Positions 26,697 through 36,746 of a stretch of 55,531 nucleotides of DNA are shown in pieces. This stretch comes from CAYILR01 sp964364175 (GTDB lineage: Bacteria; Bdellovibrionota; UBA1018). The notes under the pieces were generated by a model. That model did not search any database and had not been told where the DNA came from. It saw only the letters and a list, made by a program, of their open reading frames with translations. Position 1 is the first letter of the stretch. Every line of letters starts with the position of its first letter. The translations under genes and the position numbers were made by a program. The stretch lies in the NCBI GenBank assembly GCA_964364175.1, contig CAYILR010000029.1, forward strand, positions 1-55,531, given 5' to 3'.

Positions 26697-27851
26697 ATGT
26701 TCCCTGTCCTGCCTCGTAAAACTGATTCAGAGTTAGATGCGTTGCGCACCCGCTTGCTTTTGAGTGTGAGTAGCCTGGGTAAAGAGATTAATCCGATTAT
26801 GCGTTCTGAGCTCTCGGAGTTTATGCTGAAGATCAACAGTTACTACACCAACGCAATGGAAGGAAATCCGTCCAAGCTCAAGGATATCGAAAATGCATTG
26901 AATCAGAAGTTTTCATCCAATAGGACGACTAGGAATTTTCAGATCGAGCATATTGCACATATTGAAGTGCAAAAAAAAATGTACGAAAAATTACAACTAG
27001 AGCCAAATTTGGAAATTTGTTCACAGGAATTCCTTTGTTGGCTTCATGAACAATTCTATTTAAAACTCCCGGAAGCTCTGAGATGGGCAATTACTGTGAG
27101 TGGTAAAAGGGTTGCGATAACTCCAGGTGCATTGCGAGAACGAGGTGCAAGGGTAGGAGGCCATGATGCACCTGAATCAAGAAAAGACATCGAACTTTGC
27201 CTGCAGCAGTTTCAGGAGAGTCTCAGTCCAGTCAAGCTCAAGGGGGCAGATCAAGTTTTGGCACTGGCCTCTTCGCACCATCGGCTGCTTTGGATTCATC
27301 CCTTTGCGGATGGCAACGGACGCGTTGCTCGTCTTTTTACTCTAGCTTACGCCAATCGCATAGGTGTGGATTCAGATCATCTTTGGAATGTGACTCGGGC
27401 TTTTGCAAGGAATCGAAGCGAATATGATCGTCATTTGGCCGCAGCCGATTTGCCACCTCGCAATAGTTATGACGGACGGGGCCCGCTCTCTGAGGAAGAG
27501 CTAGTTCATTTCTGCAAGTTCTTCTTGGAAAGTTGTCTAGATCAGATTGAATACATGAAAAAAATTTTAGAGAGTTCAAATATAAAATTAAAACTATCAC
27601 GCTATCTGCGAGATCGCATGGAAGAAGGAACCCTGAATAAGCAGCCCGCGAAAGCCATCGAGTACATTCTTGCTATGGGAGAATTGGAGCGGGGTCAGAT
27701 TCGTGAAATTTGCGGTGTAAAAGAACGCAGAGCCAATCAAATCGTGAAAGAGCTGCTGGGCTCAGGAATTGTGCAAACCCCGTCAGCCTATGGGCCGTTG
27801 AGACTCAAGTTGACGGTAGAGCTGGTATCGACGTTGTTTCCGGATTTGTAG
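26697..27851 (+). CDS. Fic-domain protein with N-terminal self-inhibition motif and C-terminal winged helix
   Basis: A 384-residue protein. The Fic motif is at residues 201-212, HPFADGNGRVAR, with catalytic His201. The antitoxin-like inhibitory motif TNAMEGN (S/T-x3-E-x-N) is at 51-57, making it a class II, self-restrained Fic protein that would AMPylate (or de-AMPylate) target proteins. The C-terminal 70 residues look like a winged-helix DNA-binding domain (EYILAMGELERGQIREICG, then RRANQIVKELLGSG), which suggests autoregulation at the two upstream repeats. The 3' end overlaps the convergent gene by 47 bp. It is inserted between purM and unrelated genes, so an accessory origin is likely. Confidence 0.92.
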   Translation: MFPVLPRKTDSELDALRTRLLLSVSSLGKEINPIMRSELSEFMLKINSYYTNAMEGNPSKLKDIENALNQKFSSNRTTRNFQIEHIAHIEVQKKMYEKLQLEPNLEICSQEFLCWLHEQFYLKLPEALRWAITVSGKRVAITPGALRERGARVGGHDAPESRKDIELCLQQFQESLSPVKLKGADQVLALASSHHRLLWIHPFADGNGRVARLFTLAYANRIGVDSDHLWNVTRAFARNRSEYDRHLAAADLPPRNSYDGRGPLSEEELVHFCKFFLESCLDQIEYMKKILESSNIKLKLSRYLRDRMEEGTLNKQPAKAIEYILAMGELERGQIREICGVKERRANQIVKELLGSGIVQTPSAYGPLRLKLTVELVSTLFPDL

Positions 27852-29121
27852 TGCGGATTTGAAGCAGGGAACGGCAGGATGCAGATTTTTTTCCTGCAAT
27901 TTTGTCTTTGATTTTAGCTAATCCCTGTTGAAGCGGGATTTTCTCCTTGATCAGGGTTTTGACGATGCCGATCGTGCCCATGGTGTAATAAAGAGCGTCG
28001 TTGAGCCAGCTCACCCCAAGAAGATTTAGATTTTTACTGAGGCCGTACAAGAAATTCCACGATTGATTCGTGACATCCCATTTTGCGTGTGACCAGTCTT
28101 GACGTTTGACTTCCAGTATCCGATCGATCCATGCGCGCGCAAAAGTGTTCACTAAAGTATTTGTGCCGCTTGCGATGAGGCCAGCAGGACTTGTGGCTAC
28201 ATCGAATCCGAATGCGGTACTAGTGATGAGAAAATTAGTCACCAGTGATCGAAGAACGATGGAGATGTAACCAAGCGCGTATCCCGGAACGACTTTGACT
28301 TTTCCTTCGGAATCAATGCTCAATCGTCTCCCTTGATTGAATGTTTTGCTGAGAGTTTTAGAAAGGTGCATGTTGATCCATACCCAAGTGGCTAATGTTG
28401 CCGCTGAAGCTGGAATGTTCACCTCTTTTCCGTGAGTTGAAGCCAGATATAAGCTGAAACTCAGGGAGGCAGCTGCAAGGCCGCTCTGACCTAGGCAAAC
28501 AGCTGCGCTAATGCATTTCTCTTTGAATGTTCTGGGAATTACCCAAATGGTTAGACCGTCTGCGACGCCCAGTGATCTCCTGTAGGATTGTTGCGCCTGA
28601 TGAGCTAATTCAGAAATTTCATTTCTAGCTTTTTGTTGTAGTTCACCAGGAGATCGGCCTTCTGATTCTTCGAGGTAGCTCAGCACAGTTGACATTTCGC
28701 TGGCCTGGTCTCTAGCATTCTCGATGTCTGTCGCGATTTCCTGATCCCGAATCAGCTTAACGGTGTAGGAGAATGGTTTTTCATGATCAGAAACTGTTTC
28801 GTTCTGAGATCGTTTTCGGTTGTTTTCTAATGCTATCTTTTCTCGTGCTTTATCAAGGTGAAGGATGACCCATTCGAGTTGCTTTGGAATTTCGTTGCCG
28901 AAATGCTGAATGAGGAGTTCTTTAGGAGAACCGTCGTTTTCTGACTTAAGTTCTGCGATCAAATGCTGAGCATAGGTTTCTGCTTCGTCCAGATCTGCCA
29001 GATTGAGATACGAAGGAGTATCGATGGGTTCGGCGAAGTCGGCAATAGCTGGAGAGATCCAAAACAGGGCAAATGCAAAAAAAGCCAATAAGGATGTTTT
29101 GTTAGAGCGCAAATGAATCAT
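27805..29121 (-). CDS. Exported/membrane protein, function unknown
   Basis: A 438-residue product from the ATG at 29121 (GTG at 29139 is an alternative) with a signal peptide (TSLLAFFAFALFWISPAIA-DF). Residues about 40-165 are charged helices, and residues about 190-330 contain four or five hydrophobic helices. The region GTNTLVNTFARAWIDRILEVKRQDW resembles the loop-helix of small integral membrane proteins but no family is certain. It overlaps fic convergently by 47 bp and lies 53 bp downstream of the 29175 gene on the same strand, so the two probably share a transcript. Confidence 0.5.
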   Translation of the reverse strand: MIHLRSNKTSLLAFFAFALFWISPAIADFAEPIDTPSYLNLADLDEAETYAQHLIAELKSENDGSPKELLIQHFGNEIPKQLEWVILHLDKAREKIALENNRKRSQNETVSDHEKPFSYTVKLIRDQEIATDIENARDQASEMSTVLSYLEESEGRSPGELQQKARNEISELAHQAQQSYRRSLGVADGLTIWVIPRTFKEKCISAAVCLGQSGLAAASLSFSLYLASTHGKEVNIPASAATLATWVWINMHLSKTLSKTFNQGRRLSIDSEGKVKVVPGYALGYISIVLRSLVTNFLITSTAFGFDVATSPAGLIASGTNTLVNTFARAWIDRILEVKRQDWSHAKWDVTNQSWNFLYGLSKNLNLLGVSWLNDALYYTMGTIGIVKTLIKEKIPLQQGLAKIKDKIAGKKSASCRSLLQIRTTNPETTSIPALPST

Positions 29122-29174
29122 TTCTGCATTTATATACACTATAACTATTTATAATAAAAGATAAAAACAATCTA

Positions 29175-31946
29175 CTATTGGGATTGTAAGACTGAAGAGC
29201 AGTCTGAAAATCGGCCAGGTTTGTTATAAAGGTCTTTTTGCTGCGAAATAAGGGCTGATTTTGATAGTTTGATCCAGATGCGCGAGGCGCTCTTCATACG
29301 GGTGACGTTTAAGGGGGTAGGATTGATGCCCAGGAGTTGTAGTGTCAGTTTGATTTTGTAGTCGGGCTCAACTGAGTAGTCTTGCAAATATTTGATGTAG
29401 AAATGCGGGAGAACAGCGGCGGTGGTCTGAATCAGCATCAAGTCTTGAGGTGTCAGCGTTGGTTCGTATTTGGTGACTATCTTTCCCTCTAAAATAGCCA
29501 GTTTGTGCTCAAAATTGACCAGAGTGTCGTAGTGTTCATCCCGAATGATGAAAAGGCTGGCTTTTTCTGGAGTACTTTCGTGTTCGGCCAATTCGATTAA
29601 ATGGGTGAAATTATTCAATGCCTCAGTGAACTGAGGGGAGGATTGGATGGATTGATTAACAATCAGTAAATTGATTTCAGCGAGAGAATGTTTGATTTCC
29701 ACGATACGGTTTTGCCACTGATCGTGCGTGAACATGACTTTACGCTCATTGTATTCAGACAAATCGTTCACATTTCTTTTAAGAGCATTTACCAATTTGA
29801 GATAAGGGTGATTGAAAGATTTTTTTAGACGCTCAATCAGAGGTTCTAACTGGAAATTTGAATCAATCTCCATTCCGTTTTGCTTTAAAAATTGGACAAC
29901 CTCATCAAATAATTTGGCTTCGAGATGGTTGCCAGAACGAGACATAAGAACGATGAAATTGTAGAATTTTTTCAGAAATTTAGAATTCCAGATGGGTGAT
30001 GTTTCCAGAGGAGTCAGCGTATTTGTACCTGTAACCCAGTCAGGAAATGCGGCTTGGACCAGATCACGAATTGCATAGGGATAGAGCCCGCCTCGCTGAA
30101 TACGATAAAATTCCTGAGGACGTGCTAATGCCGTTGCAATCGCAAAACTTTCGGGACCGTCATAGACAGCAGTTCGCATCAGGGTTCCGACGCCTTTTAA
30201 GCCCTCGTTCTGAAAAAAATAGTTGTTTCCACGGTGATGATAACCAATCAAAAATTGAAGAGACAGCTCCGCCCTGGATCCATCTGCAAGTTTAAGGTCC
30301 ACTTTCCCCTTGATAAAGTCCTTCGATAGAATCGCTTCTTCCAGCGTGAAAACATGACCTTTGTAGGGCAATTGGTTGCTGAGTAGGTCAGCCTGAGAAA
30401 AGTACGGGTTGCTTTCCAGTGCTTTGATGGGATTTTCGTATGGAACCCCCAGGGTGGCATCAGATCCAATTCTCATTTCAGTGATTGCGATTTGCCCATT
30501 TTTAACCTGCTCAAAAAGTTGTCCAAAAACCACTTTTGCAAACTGATGCGCTACATACTGATCGATTTCTTCTTGGGTGCTGATTTGATCGGGAACATAG
30601 ACGAGGGAATTGATAAGTAAGTCATAATCGCCCGGATTGAGAATGTCTTCTCGGACTGAAGATGCATAAAGGGCAAGTCCTGAGGATACCTCTTCGGTCG
30701 AATGAAGTCTGATTTTCTCTGCAGTCGACAAAATTGAGAAGCTTTTTCTGGGATTGAGAAGTGGATGATAGGCACTGGTGACAAAAAAGTGATTTTGTGT
30801 GGGGTCAAATGTCGAAACTAGTGAAGGCATTTTTGAAGGGGGCAGGTTCCCTCGTTCGATTTCCACTTCCAATGCTTGTCGCAGTTTTGGTGAAAGTAAT
30901 TTTTTGAGTTCTTCAATTTGAACCGGTGGGGTCTCTTGATACTGAGATATATTGAGCGAACTCGAAAGGTTGGGAATGCTGAATTTTATTTTTCCATCGA
31001 GCAGATCGGAAGTTTTGATCTCGATGGGAGTTCGATTGTGGATTTCAGGATCCTCGCCCGGTCGGTTCATTGACCAGCGTATGATCGGATTAATAACTGG
31101 AGTGCCTCCTGGACTTTGCTTGTATCCAAGTACGGTTTCAGAAGAAAGGGCAAGGGATCGAGGGGCTTCCGCGACAATCATTGGATTTTGCGTGAGCGAA
31201 AACTCTACTTTTGGAGATTGTCCACCATGCGCTTGTTTGTATTGAGCGATCGTAGATTGAATGAGAGTCTTTAGTTTTGTTTTGGCTATCTCAGCTTCTG
31301 ACTCCGTGATGGGGTAACTGTGCCCACCCACTTCGTATTGTAAAATACTGATGTGAAATCCGTCTGGATCCAATGCACGGTCGCCCAGATTTCTGTGAGC
31401 TTTGTGCTTTTCAAGCAGCTGTGGAGCTCGATCAGCGAGCAGTTTGAAAAAACGGGTTCTCCACTCAATGAATTCTCGATGAGGGCGTAGGGCCAAAAAT
31501 CGCATCTGAGAGTGGCCGACAGTGATGATTTCAATGTTTTCAGTGTCTAGAACTGAGTAAGTTCCATCCAAGTTGTATTCTTTAAGAAGCGTTCGATCCA
31601 TTTGTGAAAAAAGTTTCGCGATTTTCCTGAGTTCATTGAGATTTGTCTCATCCAGATATATGAGGCTCGCGTGAATCCCTCGTCCGATGGTATTGAGTTT
31701 AAATTGTGGAAATTGCGATGGAAGCTGAAATAGCAGCTCCGAAAGGATGTTATCTTTTCGATCAAAAATCGATGTTGGAAAGTAGACTTGAAAATTAAGT
31801 TGCTCGACTGCGGGTTGATCATTGGACCAGGCTGGAATCGAGAGAATCGTAGAGAATAGGATGACTTGCCAGACTCGGTTTGAGTCTAACTGCAGATTTC
31901 GAAGGAATGTGTAGGCCGCCCCGTTTTTCAATCGGTCTCCATTCAT
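29175..31946 (-). CDS. Exported protein with 2H-phosphoesterase-like and nucleotidyltransferase-like motifs
   Basis: A 923-residue protein with an N-terminal hydrophobic segment (VWQVILFSTILSIPAWS) that looks like a signal peptide. Residues about 85-210 hold two H-x-S/T-hydrophobic motifs, HASL (His92) and HISI (His198), the hallmark of 2H phosphoesterases such as LigT/ThpR, which act on 2',3'-cyclic or 2'-5' RNA phosphates. Residues about 420-445 read like a nucleotidyltransferase signature: LYASSVRED, six residues, then GDYDLL (Asp440, Asp442), comparable to GSxARGD...SDxDL. The C-terminal 300 residues are helical and unassigned. If exported, it would act on nucleic acid or nucleotides outside the cytoplasm. 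Domain calls are by motif only. Confidence 0.55.
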   Translation of the reverse strand: MNGDRLKNGAAYTFLRNLQLDSNRVWQVILFSTILSIPAWSNDQPAVEQLNFQVYFPTSIFDRKDNILSELLFQLPSQFPQFKLNTIGRGIHASLIYLDETNLNELRKIAKLFSQMDRTLLKEYNLDGTYSVLDTENIEIITVGHSQMRFLALRPHREFIEWRTRFFKLLADRAPQLLEKHKAHRNLGDRALDPDGFHISILQYEVGGHSYPITESEAEIAKTKLKTLIQSTIAQYKQAHGGQSPKVEFSLTQNPMIVAEAPRSLALSSETVLGYKQSPGGTPVINPIIRWSMNRPGEDPEIHNRTPIEIKTSDLLDGKIKFSIPNLSSSLNISQYQETPPVQIEELKKLLSPKLRQALEVEIERGNLPPSKMPSLVSTFDPTQNHFFVTSAYHPLLNPRKSFSILSTAEKIRLHSTEEVSSGLALYASSVREDILNPGDYDLLINSLVYVPDQISTQEEIDQYVAHQFAKVVFGQLFEQVKNGQIAITEMRIGSDATLGVPYENPIKALESNPYFSQADLLSNQLPYKGHVFTLEEAILSKDFIKGKVDLKLADGSRAELSLQFLIGYHHRGNNYFFQNEGLKGVGTLMRTAVYDGPESFAIATALARPQEFYRIQRGGLYPYAIRDLVQAAFPDWVTGTNTLTPLETSPIWNSKFLKKFYNFIVLMSRSGNHLEAKLFDEVVQFLKQNGMEIDSNFQLEPLIERLKKSFNHPYLKLVNALKRNVNDLSEYNERKVMFTHDQWQNRIVEIKHSLAEINLLIVNQSIQSSPQFTEALNNFTHLIELAEHESTPEKASLFIIRDEHYDTLVNFEHKLAILEGKIVTKYEPTLTPQDLMLIQTTAAVLPHFYIKYLQDYSVEPDYKIKLTLQLLGINPTPLNVTRMKSASRIWIKLSKSALISQQKDLYNKPGRFSDCSSVLQSQ

Positions 31947-32083
31947 CGGTTATTCTGTGCGAGGTTTGCATATCACATGGACCGATATTACTAAAGTGAA
32001 ATTATTTAGTATTTTTACGATAAAAAAGCATTTGATTTTTATTTAAATTAAAGATAAACGGCCGACAGTATTGGAGAATACAT

Positions 32084-32419
32084 ATGAAAATGAATCTGAT
32101 TTTGATGAATCTGGTCCTATTGATTTCCCTATCGCTAGCCAGCAGCCCTGCTTATTCGGGGGTGCTTCCTGCACCAGCTCTGACAACCATGTCGCCGATT
32201 ATGTCAACATATGGTGTGACTGGCACGACACAAAACAGCACTTATCAGCATAAGGAATTGATCATTCTGGCACAAGGTGATGCAGCCAACTACGTGCTGA
32301 CAGGAGAGATGACTCTTCTCTTGGAAACCGCGATTGGCGTCATGAGCGAGCAGATCGAGGGCGGCTCTCGATTGAGTGCCCTGGAGATCTCTCAGCAAAT
32401 CATTTCTGCTGATTTATAA
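32084..32419 (+). CDS. Small exported protein, function unknown
   Basis: A 111-residue product with a signal peptide (MNLVLLISLSLASSPAYS-GV) and TTGGAG at good spacing before the ATG. The mature part is about 85 residues with a C-terminal helical region (MTLLLETAIGVMSEQIEGG). It stands alone between two oppositely oriented genes. No family recognised. Confidence 0.55.
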   Translation: MKMNLILMNLVLLISLSLASSPAYSGVLPAPALTTMSPIMSTYGVTGTTQNSTYQHKELIILAQGDAANYVLTGEMTLLLETAIGVMSEQIEGGSRLSALEISQQIISADL

Positions 32420-32438
32420 GATCAGAGTTTTTGCAAAG

Positions 32439-33890
32439 CTAGAACCGGAAATCCCTGCAAGGATTGGGTTGATCTTGCGTGTCTTTTGAGGCCAGCGAAT
32501 AAAGCCTGAGATAGAGGGCTTTTTCGGCCTCTAGGGCGGTGTATGCTTTGCGTGTGAGCGGGTTGAGGGCGTGGGAGGCGAAGCGCAGCGTACCGAGAAC
32601 GGAATTAGGGTTTTGAGGCCCTAATTCCTCGAGTTTTTGCCGGGCTTTGTCTCTTGAGCCGATGAGCGATTCCAATTCGGACCAAATCTTCCTCAGCTCG
32701 CCACGCTTCTGCTCATAATCGAGCAGTGCTACGGCATCTTTTTGATCCGTGCAGCGAGGTGCGGGAACAGACGATTCCGCCAATTCGCTCGCAGCATATC
32801 CTCTTTGATCGCAGCGCATGTGCAAATCCAAAAGCACTTGGTACAACGCCCCTGCTTTTCGATCGAGGCTGGAAAAACGATCTCTTAAACGAATGAACTC
32901 CATGGCCTGGGACTTGAACTCTTCTCGGTAGTCAAAAATCGCTTTTTCGTAGCGTTCTATCCCGGATTTTAGCTCTGGGTCTTTTTGAAGCTCGAACTTC
33001 AATATGCTTTGAATGGCGTTTGAAAGATCCCTGCCGGATCCTCCCAGAGGGTGTGTTGTATTGATTTCCACGCATTGATTCATGCATGTTGCTTCTTCAA
33101 ACTGACTGAGTTGAAGCTCGTAATGAGTGTAGTCTACTCCCTTCAGGCTGGTTCTGAGAAGTTCACCCGTCAGCCTCCCCGATGGACTGGAAATTTGTGG
33201 GGAGCTGAAAATCGAGCCAAACGGTGTCAACGCTGGCTGCCGGCTTTCGAGAAAAGTATCTTCTAGGTTTTTTCCGGGTGACAATTGGTCGATGAATTTT
33301 TTTTCCGCAGAAGTATTTGCTGAGGCGTCTTTGGACGCAGAGCTGATATCACAAACCTCGTCTCGGATTTGGTCGAAGGGCAAACCGCCTTGATAACAAG
33401 CTCCGTTGTAGAAACCGACCCGAGCTCCGGACGCAGCGAGTAGGTTGATCAGATCCCTGATTTCTGAAGTGGGCAAAACCGAGGTTTTTTCTGATGTCGA
33501 TAGAGTTCCAAAGGGAGTTCCATGCGTGGAAACATAGAACATCACTTGATCGCCCGGTTGAATTTCTCCTGAGGCGAGCTTGTTTTGGATCGCATCCTTG
33601 AATCGTTTGAAGTTCTCATGGGTGAATGCATGATCACGAGAATCCGTTTGACCAAAGGCCTCTGCGACTTTTCGGTCTGTGCCGGGATGATTTCCTCCGA
33701 ATAGGTAATCACTTTCGTAGCCGGCCTCTTTGGCTTTCGCGGCAAAATCTTTGAAATTTTCAGAAAAAATGTCCCAAGCCTCCGGGGAATCTCCTCCTCC
33801 CAGAGCGAAGAATAGTTTCTTGGGTGGGCGTGGCGACGCAAAAGTTAAAACTGAAAGTAGGAGAAATAGGAACGAGAGGAAACGAACCAT
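32439..33890 (-). CDS. Exported clan CD (caspase-like) cysteine peptidase
   Basis: A 483-residue protein with a signal peptide (FLSFLFLLLSVLTFA-SP). It has the clan CD layout: a hydrophobic strand then His-Gly in VMFYVSTHGTP (His124 counting a leading Met), and 42 residues later a hydrophobic strand then Cys in VGFYNGACYQGG (Cys166). These are the catalytic dyad positions of C13/C14/gingipain-type peptidases. The C-terminal 250 residues are helical, with paired Cys. The ATG at 33890 shares a base with the valS stop (TGATG), so it is translated together with valS, an unexpected partner. Confidence 0.7.
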   Translation of the reverse strand: MVRFLSFLFLLLSVLTFASPRPPKKLFFALGGGDSPEAWDIFSENFKDFAAKAKEAGYESDYLFGGNHPGTDRKVAEAFGQTDSRDHAFTHENFKRFKDAIQNKLASGEIQPGDQVMFYVSTHGTPFGTLSTSEKTSVLPTSEIRDLINLLAASGARVGFYNGACYQGGLPFDQIRDEVCDISSASKDASANTSAEKKFIDQLSPGKNLEDTFLESRQPALTPFGSIFSSPQISSPSGRLTGELLRTSLKGVDYTHYELQLSQFEEATCMNQCVEINTTHPLGGSGRDLSNAIQSILKFELQKDPELKSGIERYEKAIFDYREEFKSQAMEFIRLRDRFSSLDRKAGALYQVLLDLHMRCDQRGYAASELAESSVPAPRCTDQKDAVALLDYEQKRGELRKIWSELESLIGSRDKARQKLEELGPQNPNSVLGTLRFASHALNPLTRKAYTALEAEKALYLRLYSLASKDTQDQPNPCRDFRF

Positions 33891-36682
33891 CAAGTGAGAG
33901 CCTTGGAAAGCCGGTGAATCGCAGCATTGGTGACAGCGAGCTGCTCACGGTAAGTCAGCAACTTGCCTTTTTCTTCCTCAATCAGTTCCTCGGGCGCGCG
34001 AGCCACGAAATCGGGCTTGCCGAGCTTGGTTTCGATGAATTGGATATCATCGGCGAGCTTGGCTTTTTGTTTCTCTAATCGCTTCAGCTCTTCTTCAAAA
34101 TTCACAAGCCCTCGCAGAGGAATAAAGAATCGAGCCGCATTCGCGAGTACTTCGCCGGTGTCGTTTTTGCCTTCCAGCGCTCCTGATTCAAGCTTGAGCG
34201 ACTCCAATTGTGCAACTGCGACGATATAAGGAATCCCAGCTTCAAAAGCAGCCTGATTAGCCCCTGGATTGAGCCGGTAAGTCACCGAAGGGCGGGCCTT
34301 GGGTGTAATGGAGTTCTCTCCACGGAACGCGCGCAAGCGATCGATGGAGTTTTTCCAGACTTCGACCATTTGCTCGGCGGTCTCATCTTGAAATGGCTTT
34401 CCAAATTCAGGGAACGGGCCCCTCATCAGGGTTTTGAGGTTCTCGCCGGGTAGCTTCGGCATGTTTTTAAATATTTCCTCAGTAATAAAAGGAATCTGAG
34501 GATGGGCGATGAATAGAATCTGTCGCAAAACATAAACCAGGCAAAGCTGAGTCTGGGGTGTGAACTCAGGATGTCGCAGCAGTTCCTTGGAAAACTCAAT
34601 GTACCAATCGCAGAAATCATTCCAGAGCAGCGTGTAAAGCTCTTGTGCAGCATCGCTCATCTGGTATTCACCCAAGGCTTGATCAATGCGCCTTGCTGTA
34701 CGTCCCACTCGAGTGATCATCCAGCGATTGATGGGGTGGAGCCGGGAGTGATTCTCGCGCAACCAATCTTCGACCGGCTGGCCACCCGTGATTTTTTCAA
34801 AATTCACGGGCTCGGACGGAAACATTCCTGCAGGAGGTTCGTTGCCACCGGGAGGAGTTTCATTTTTTACATAACCCAGGCGCATGAAAGTGTATCGGCT
34901 GGCGTTCCAGAGTTTGGTGCAAAATGCTCGATATCCCGCGATTCGATCCAGGCTCAAGCGAATATCTCGACCCTGTCCCGACATCGCAATCAGTGTCATC
35001 CGGAATGCATCGGCGCCATAGTCACGCACCAGATCCAAAGGATCAATCACGTTGCCCTTGGTCTTGCTCATTTTCGCGCCTTTTTCGTCGCGGACCATGG
35101 CGTGGAGATAAACTCGAGTGAAGGGGACTTTGCCGTCGTTGAGGTGAATCCCCAACATCAACATTCGTGCGACCCAGAAAAACAAAATGTCTGATCCGGT
35201 TTCTAACACAGTCGCTGGATAAAAAGTCTTGTAGGCAGGAGTTTTTTCGGGCCATCCCAGAGTTGCAAAAGGCCAGAGACCGGAACTAAACCAGGTGTCC
35301 AGGACATCTTCGTCCTGCCGAAGTTCAGCCGCAGGAGAGTGGCAGCTTTCGCATTCGGTGGGATCTTGCTCAGCGACTGTGATGTGCTGGCACTTGCCGC
35401 AATACCAAGCGGGAATCTGATGTCCCCACCACAGCTGCCTGGAAATACACCAATCCCGAATATTATCCATCCAGTGATCAAAGGTGTTCGTGTGCATCTC
35501 GGGCACGATCTTGAAAGCATCCGTGTACGAATCGATTTCAGAGAGAGGAATTTTCTCACCACGGCGAGCGGCAGCGCTGGCTTTTTCGGCGAGAGTTTTC
35601 ATCTGCATGAACCACTGATCACTGACCAGAGGTTCAACGACCGTCTCGCAGCGTTGGCACAATCCAATCTGTTGCGTGATTTCTTGCTCTTTTTCCAACA
35701 GGCCTTGTTCAGTCAAATCAGCCAAGACTTGCTTGCGAGCTTCGTTCACGCTCAGTCCGGCATACTTGCCCGCTTGAGCCGTGAGTTTTCCGTTCAGTCC
35801 GATCACACTCATCATGGGGAGGTTGTGCTTTTTCCCCAATTCATAGTCGTTGAAATCATGTCCGGGCGTCACTTTCAAAGCGCCGGTTCCGAATTCACGA
35901 TCCACATACTCGTCCAAGATCAACGGAACATCGCGCCCGGTGAGAGGAACCGAGATGCGTGCGCCGTGGAGCGCGGTGAATCTCTCGTCTTCTGGATGAA
36001 CTGCGACGGCTGTGTCACCTAACAAAGTTTCTGGACGACTCGTCGCTACAACAAGCGATGATTTTCCGTCTTTAGAAGGATAACGAATATGCCAAAGGTG
36101 AGATTTGCGTTCTTTGGAAATGACTTCCAAATCCGACAACACAGTCTCGCAGCGAGTACAGCGACTGGTCATCCGGGTGCCTTTATAAATTAAACCTTCG
36201 GAGTAGAGTTTTACGAATGCCACGCGGACTGCCTGCGACATCCCCGGATCCATCGTGAACCGAGCACGTTCCCAGTCCGGGCTTGCGCCCAGCTTGCGCA
36301 TTTGGTGAAAAATAATCTCGCCGTGCTTTTCCTTCCACTGCCAGATTTTGTCGACGAATGCTTTGCGTCCGAGTTGATGGCGAGTTTGCTTTTCTTTGGC
36401 CAGCTCACGTTCAACCACCATCTGAGTCGCGATCCCAGCGTGATCGGTGCCGGGCATCCACAAAGTATTGAAGCCTTTCATACGCTTCCAGCGAATCAAC
36501 GAGTCTTGTAGAGCAACTCCTAGTGCATGGCCGTTGTGGAGGACGCCGGTGACATTGGGAGGAGGAATCGGAATCACAAAATTCGGGGCAGTGCTCGAGT
36601 CATCGGCCTTAAAATAGCCTGCAGACTCCCAGCCTGCGTAAATTCGGTCTTCAAAATCGGTGGGTTGGTATGACTTGTCCAT
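33890..36682 (-). CDS. valS: Valyl-tRNA synthetase
   Basis: A 930-residue class I aminoacyl-tRNA synthetase. It has the HIGH motif as PPNVTGVLHNGHALG, the KMSKS motif as GAKMSKTKGNVIDP, a CP1 editing domain between them, a Zn-like CGKCQ...CESC site, and a C-terminal coiled coil (NFEEELKRLEKQKAKL...). The start MDKSYQPTDF at 36682 is chosen because AAAGAGGT precedes it; the open frame extends 17 codons further. It is divergent from the PP2C gene across 64 bp. Confidence 0.97.
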   Translation of the reverse strand: MDKSYQPTDFEDRIYAGWESAGYFKADDSSTAPNFVIPIPPPNVTGVLHNGHALGVALQDSLIRWKRMKGFNTLWMPGTDHAGIATQMVVERELAKEKQTRHQLGRKAFVDKIWQWKEKHGEIIFHQMRKLGASPDWERARFTMDPGMSQAVRVAFVKLYSEGLIYKGTRMTSRCTRCETVLSDLEVISKERKSHLWHIRYPSKDGKSSLVVATSRPETLLGDTAVAVHPEDERFTALHGARISVPLTGRDVPLILDEYVDREFGTGALKVTPGHDFNDYELGKKHNLPMMSVIGLNGKLTAQAGKYAGLSVNEARKQVLADLTEQGLLEKEQEITQQIGLCQRCETVVEPLVSDQWFMQMKTLAEKASAAARRGEKIPLSEIDSYTDAFKIVPEMHTNTFDHWMDNIRDWCISRQLWWGHQIPAWYCGKCQHITVAEQDPTECESCHSPAAELRQDEDVLDTWFSSGLWPFATLGWPEKTPAYKTFYPATVLETGSDILFFWVARMLMLGIHLNDGKVPFTRVYLHAMVRDEKGAKMSKTKGNVIDPLDLVRDYGADAFRMTLIAMSGQGRDIRLSLDRIAGYRAFCTKLWNASRYTFMRLGYVKNETPPGGNEPPAGMFPSEPVNFEKITGGQPVEDWLRENHSRLHPINRWMITRVGRTARRIDQALGEYQMSDAAQELYTLLWNDFCDWYIEFSKELLRHPEFTPQTQLCLVYVLRQILFIAHPQIPFITEEIFKNMPKLPGENLKTLMRGPFPEFGKPFQDETAEQMVEVWKNSIDRLRAFRGENSITPKARPSVTYRLNPGANQAAFEAGIPYIVAVAQLESLKLESGALEGKNDTGEVLANAARFFIPLRGLVNFEEELKRLEKQKAKLADDIQFIETKLGKPDFVARAPEELIEEEKGKLLTYREQLAVTNAAIHRLSKALT

Positions 36683-36746
36683 GAAACCTCTTTGCACATA
36701 ATTTTTAGCATAGATTTCGAGTTCGAGGTACATTTCTATTATAGAT

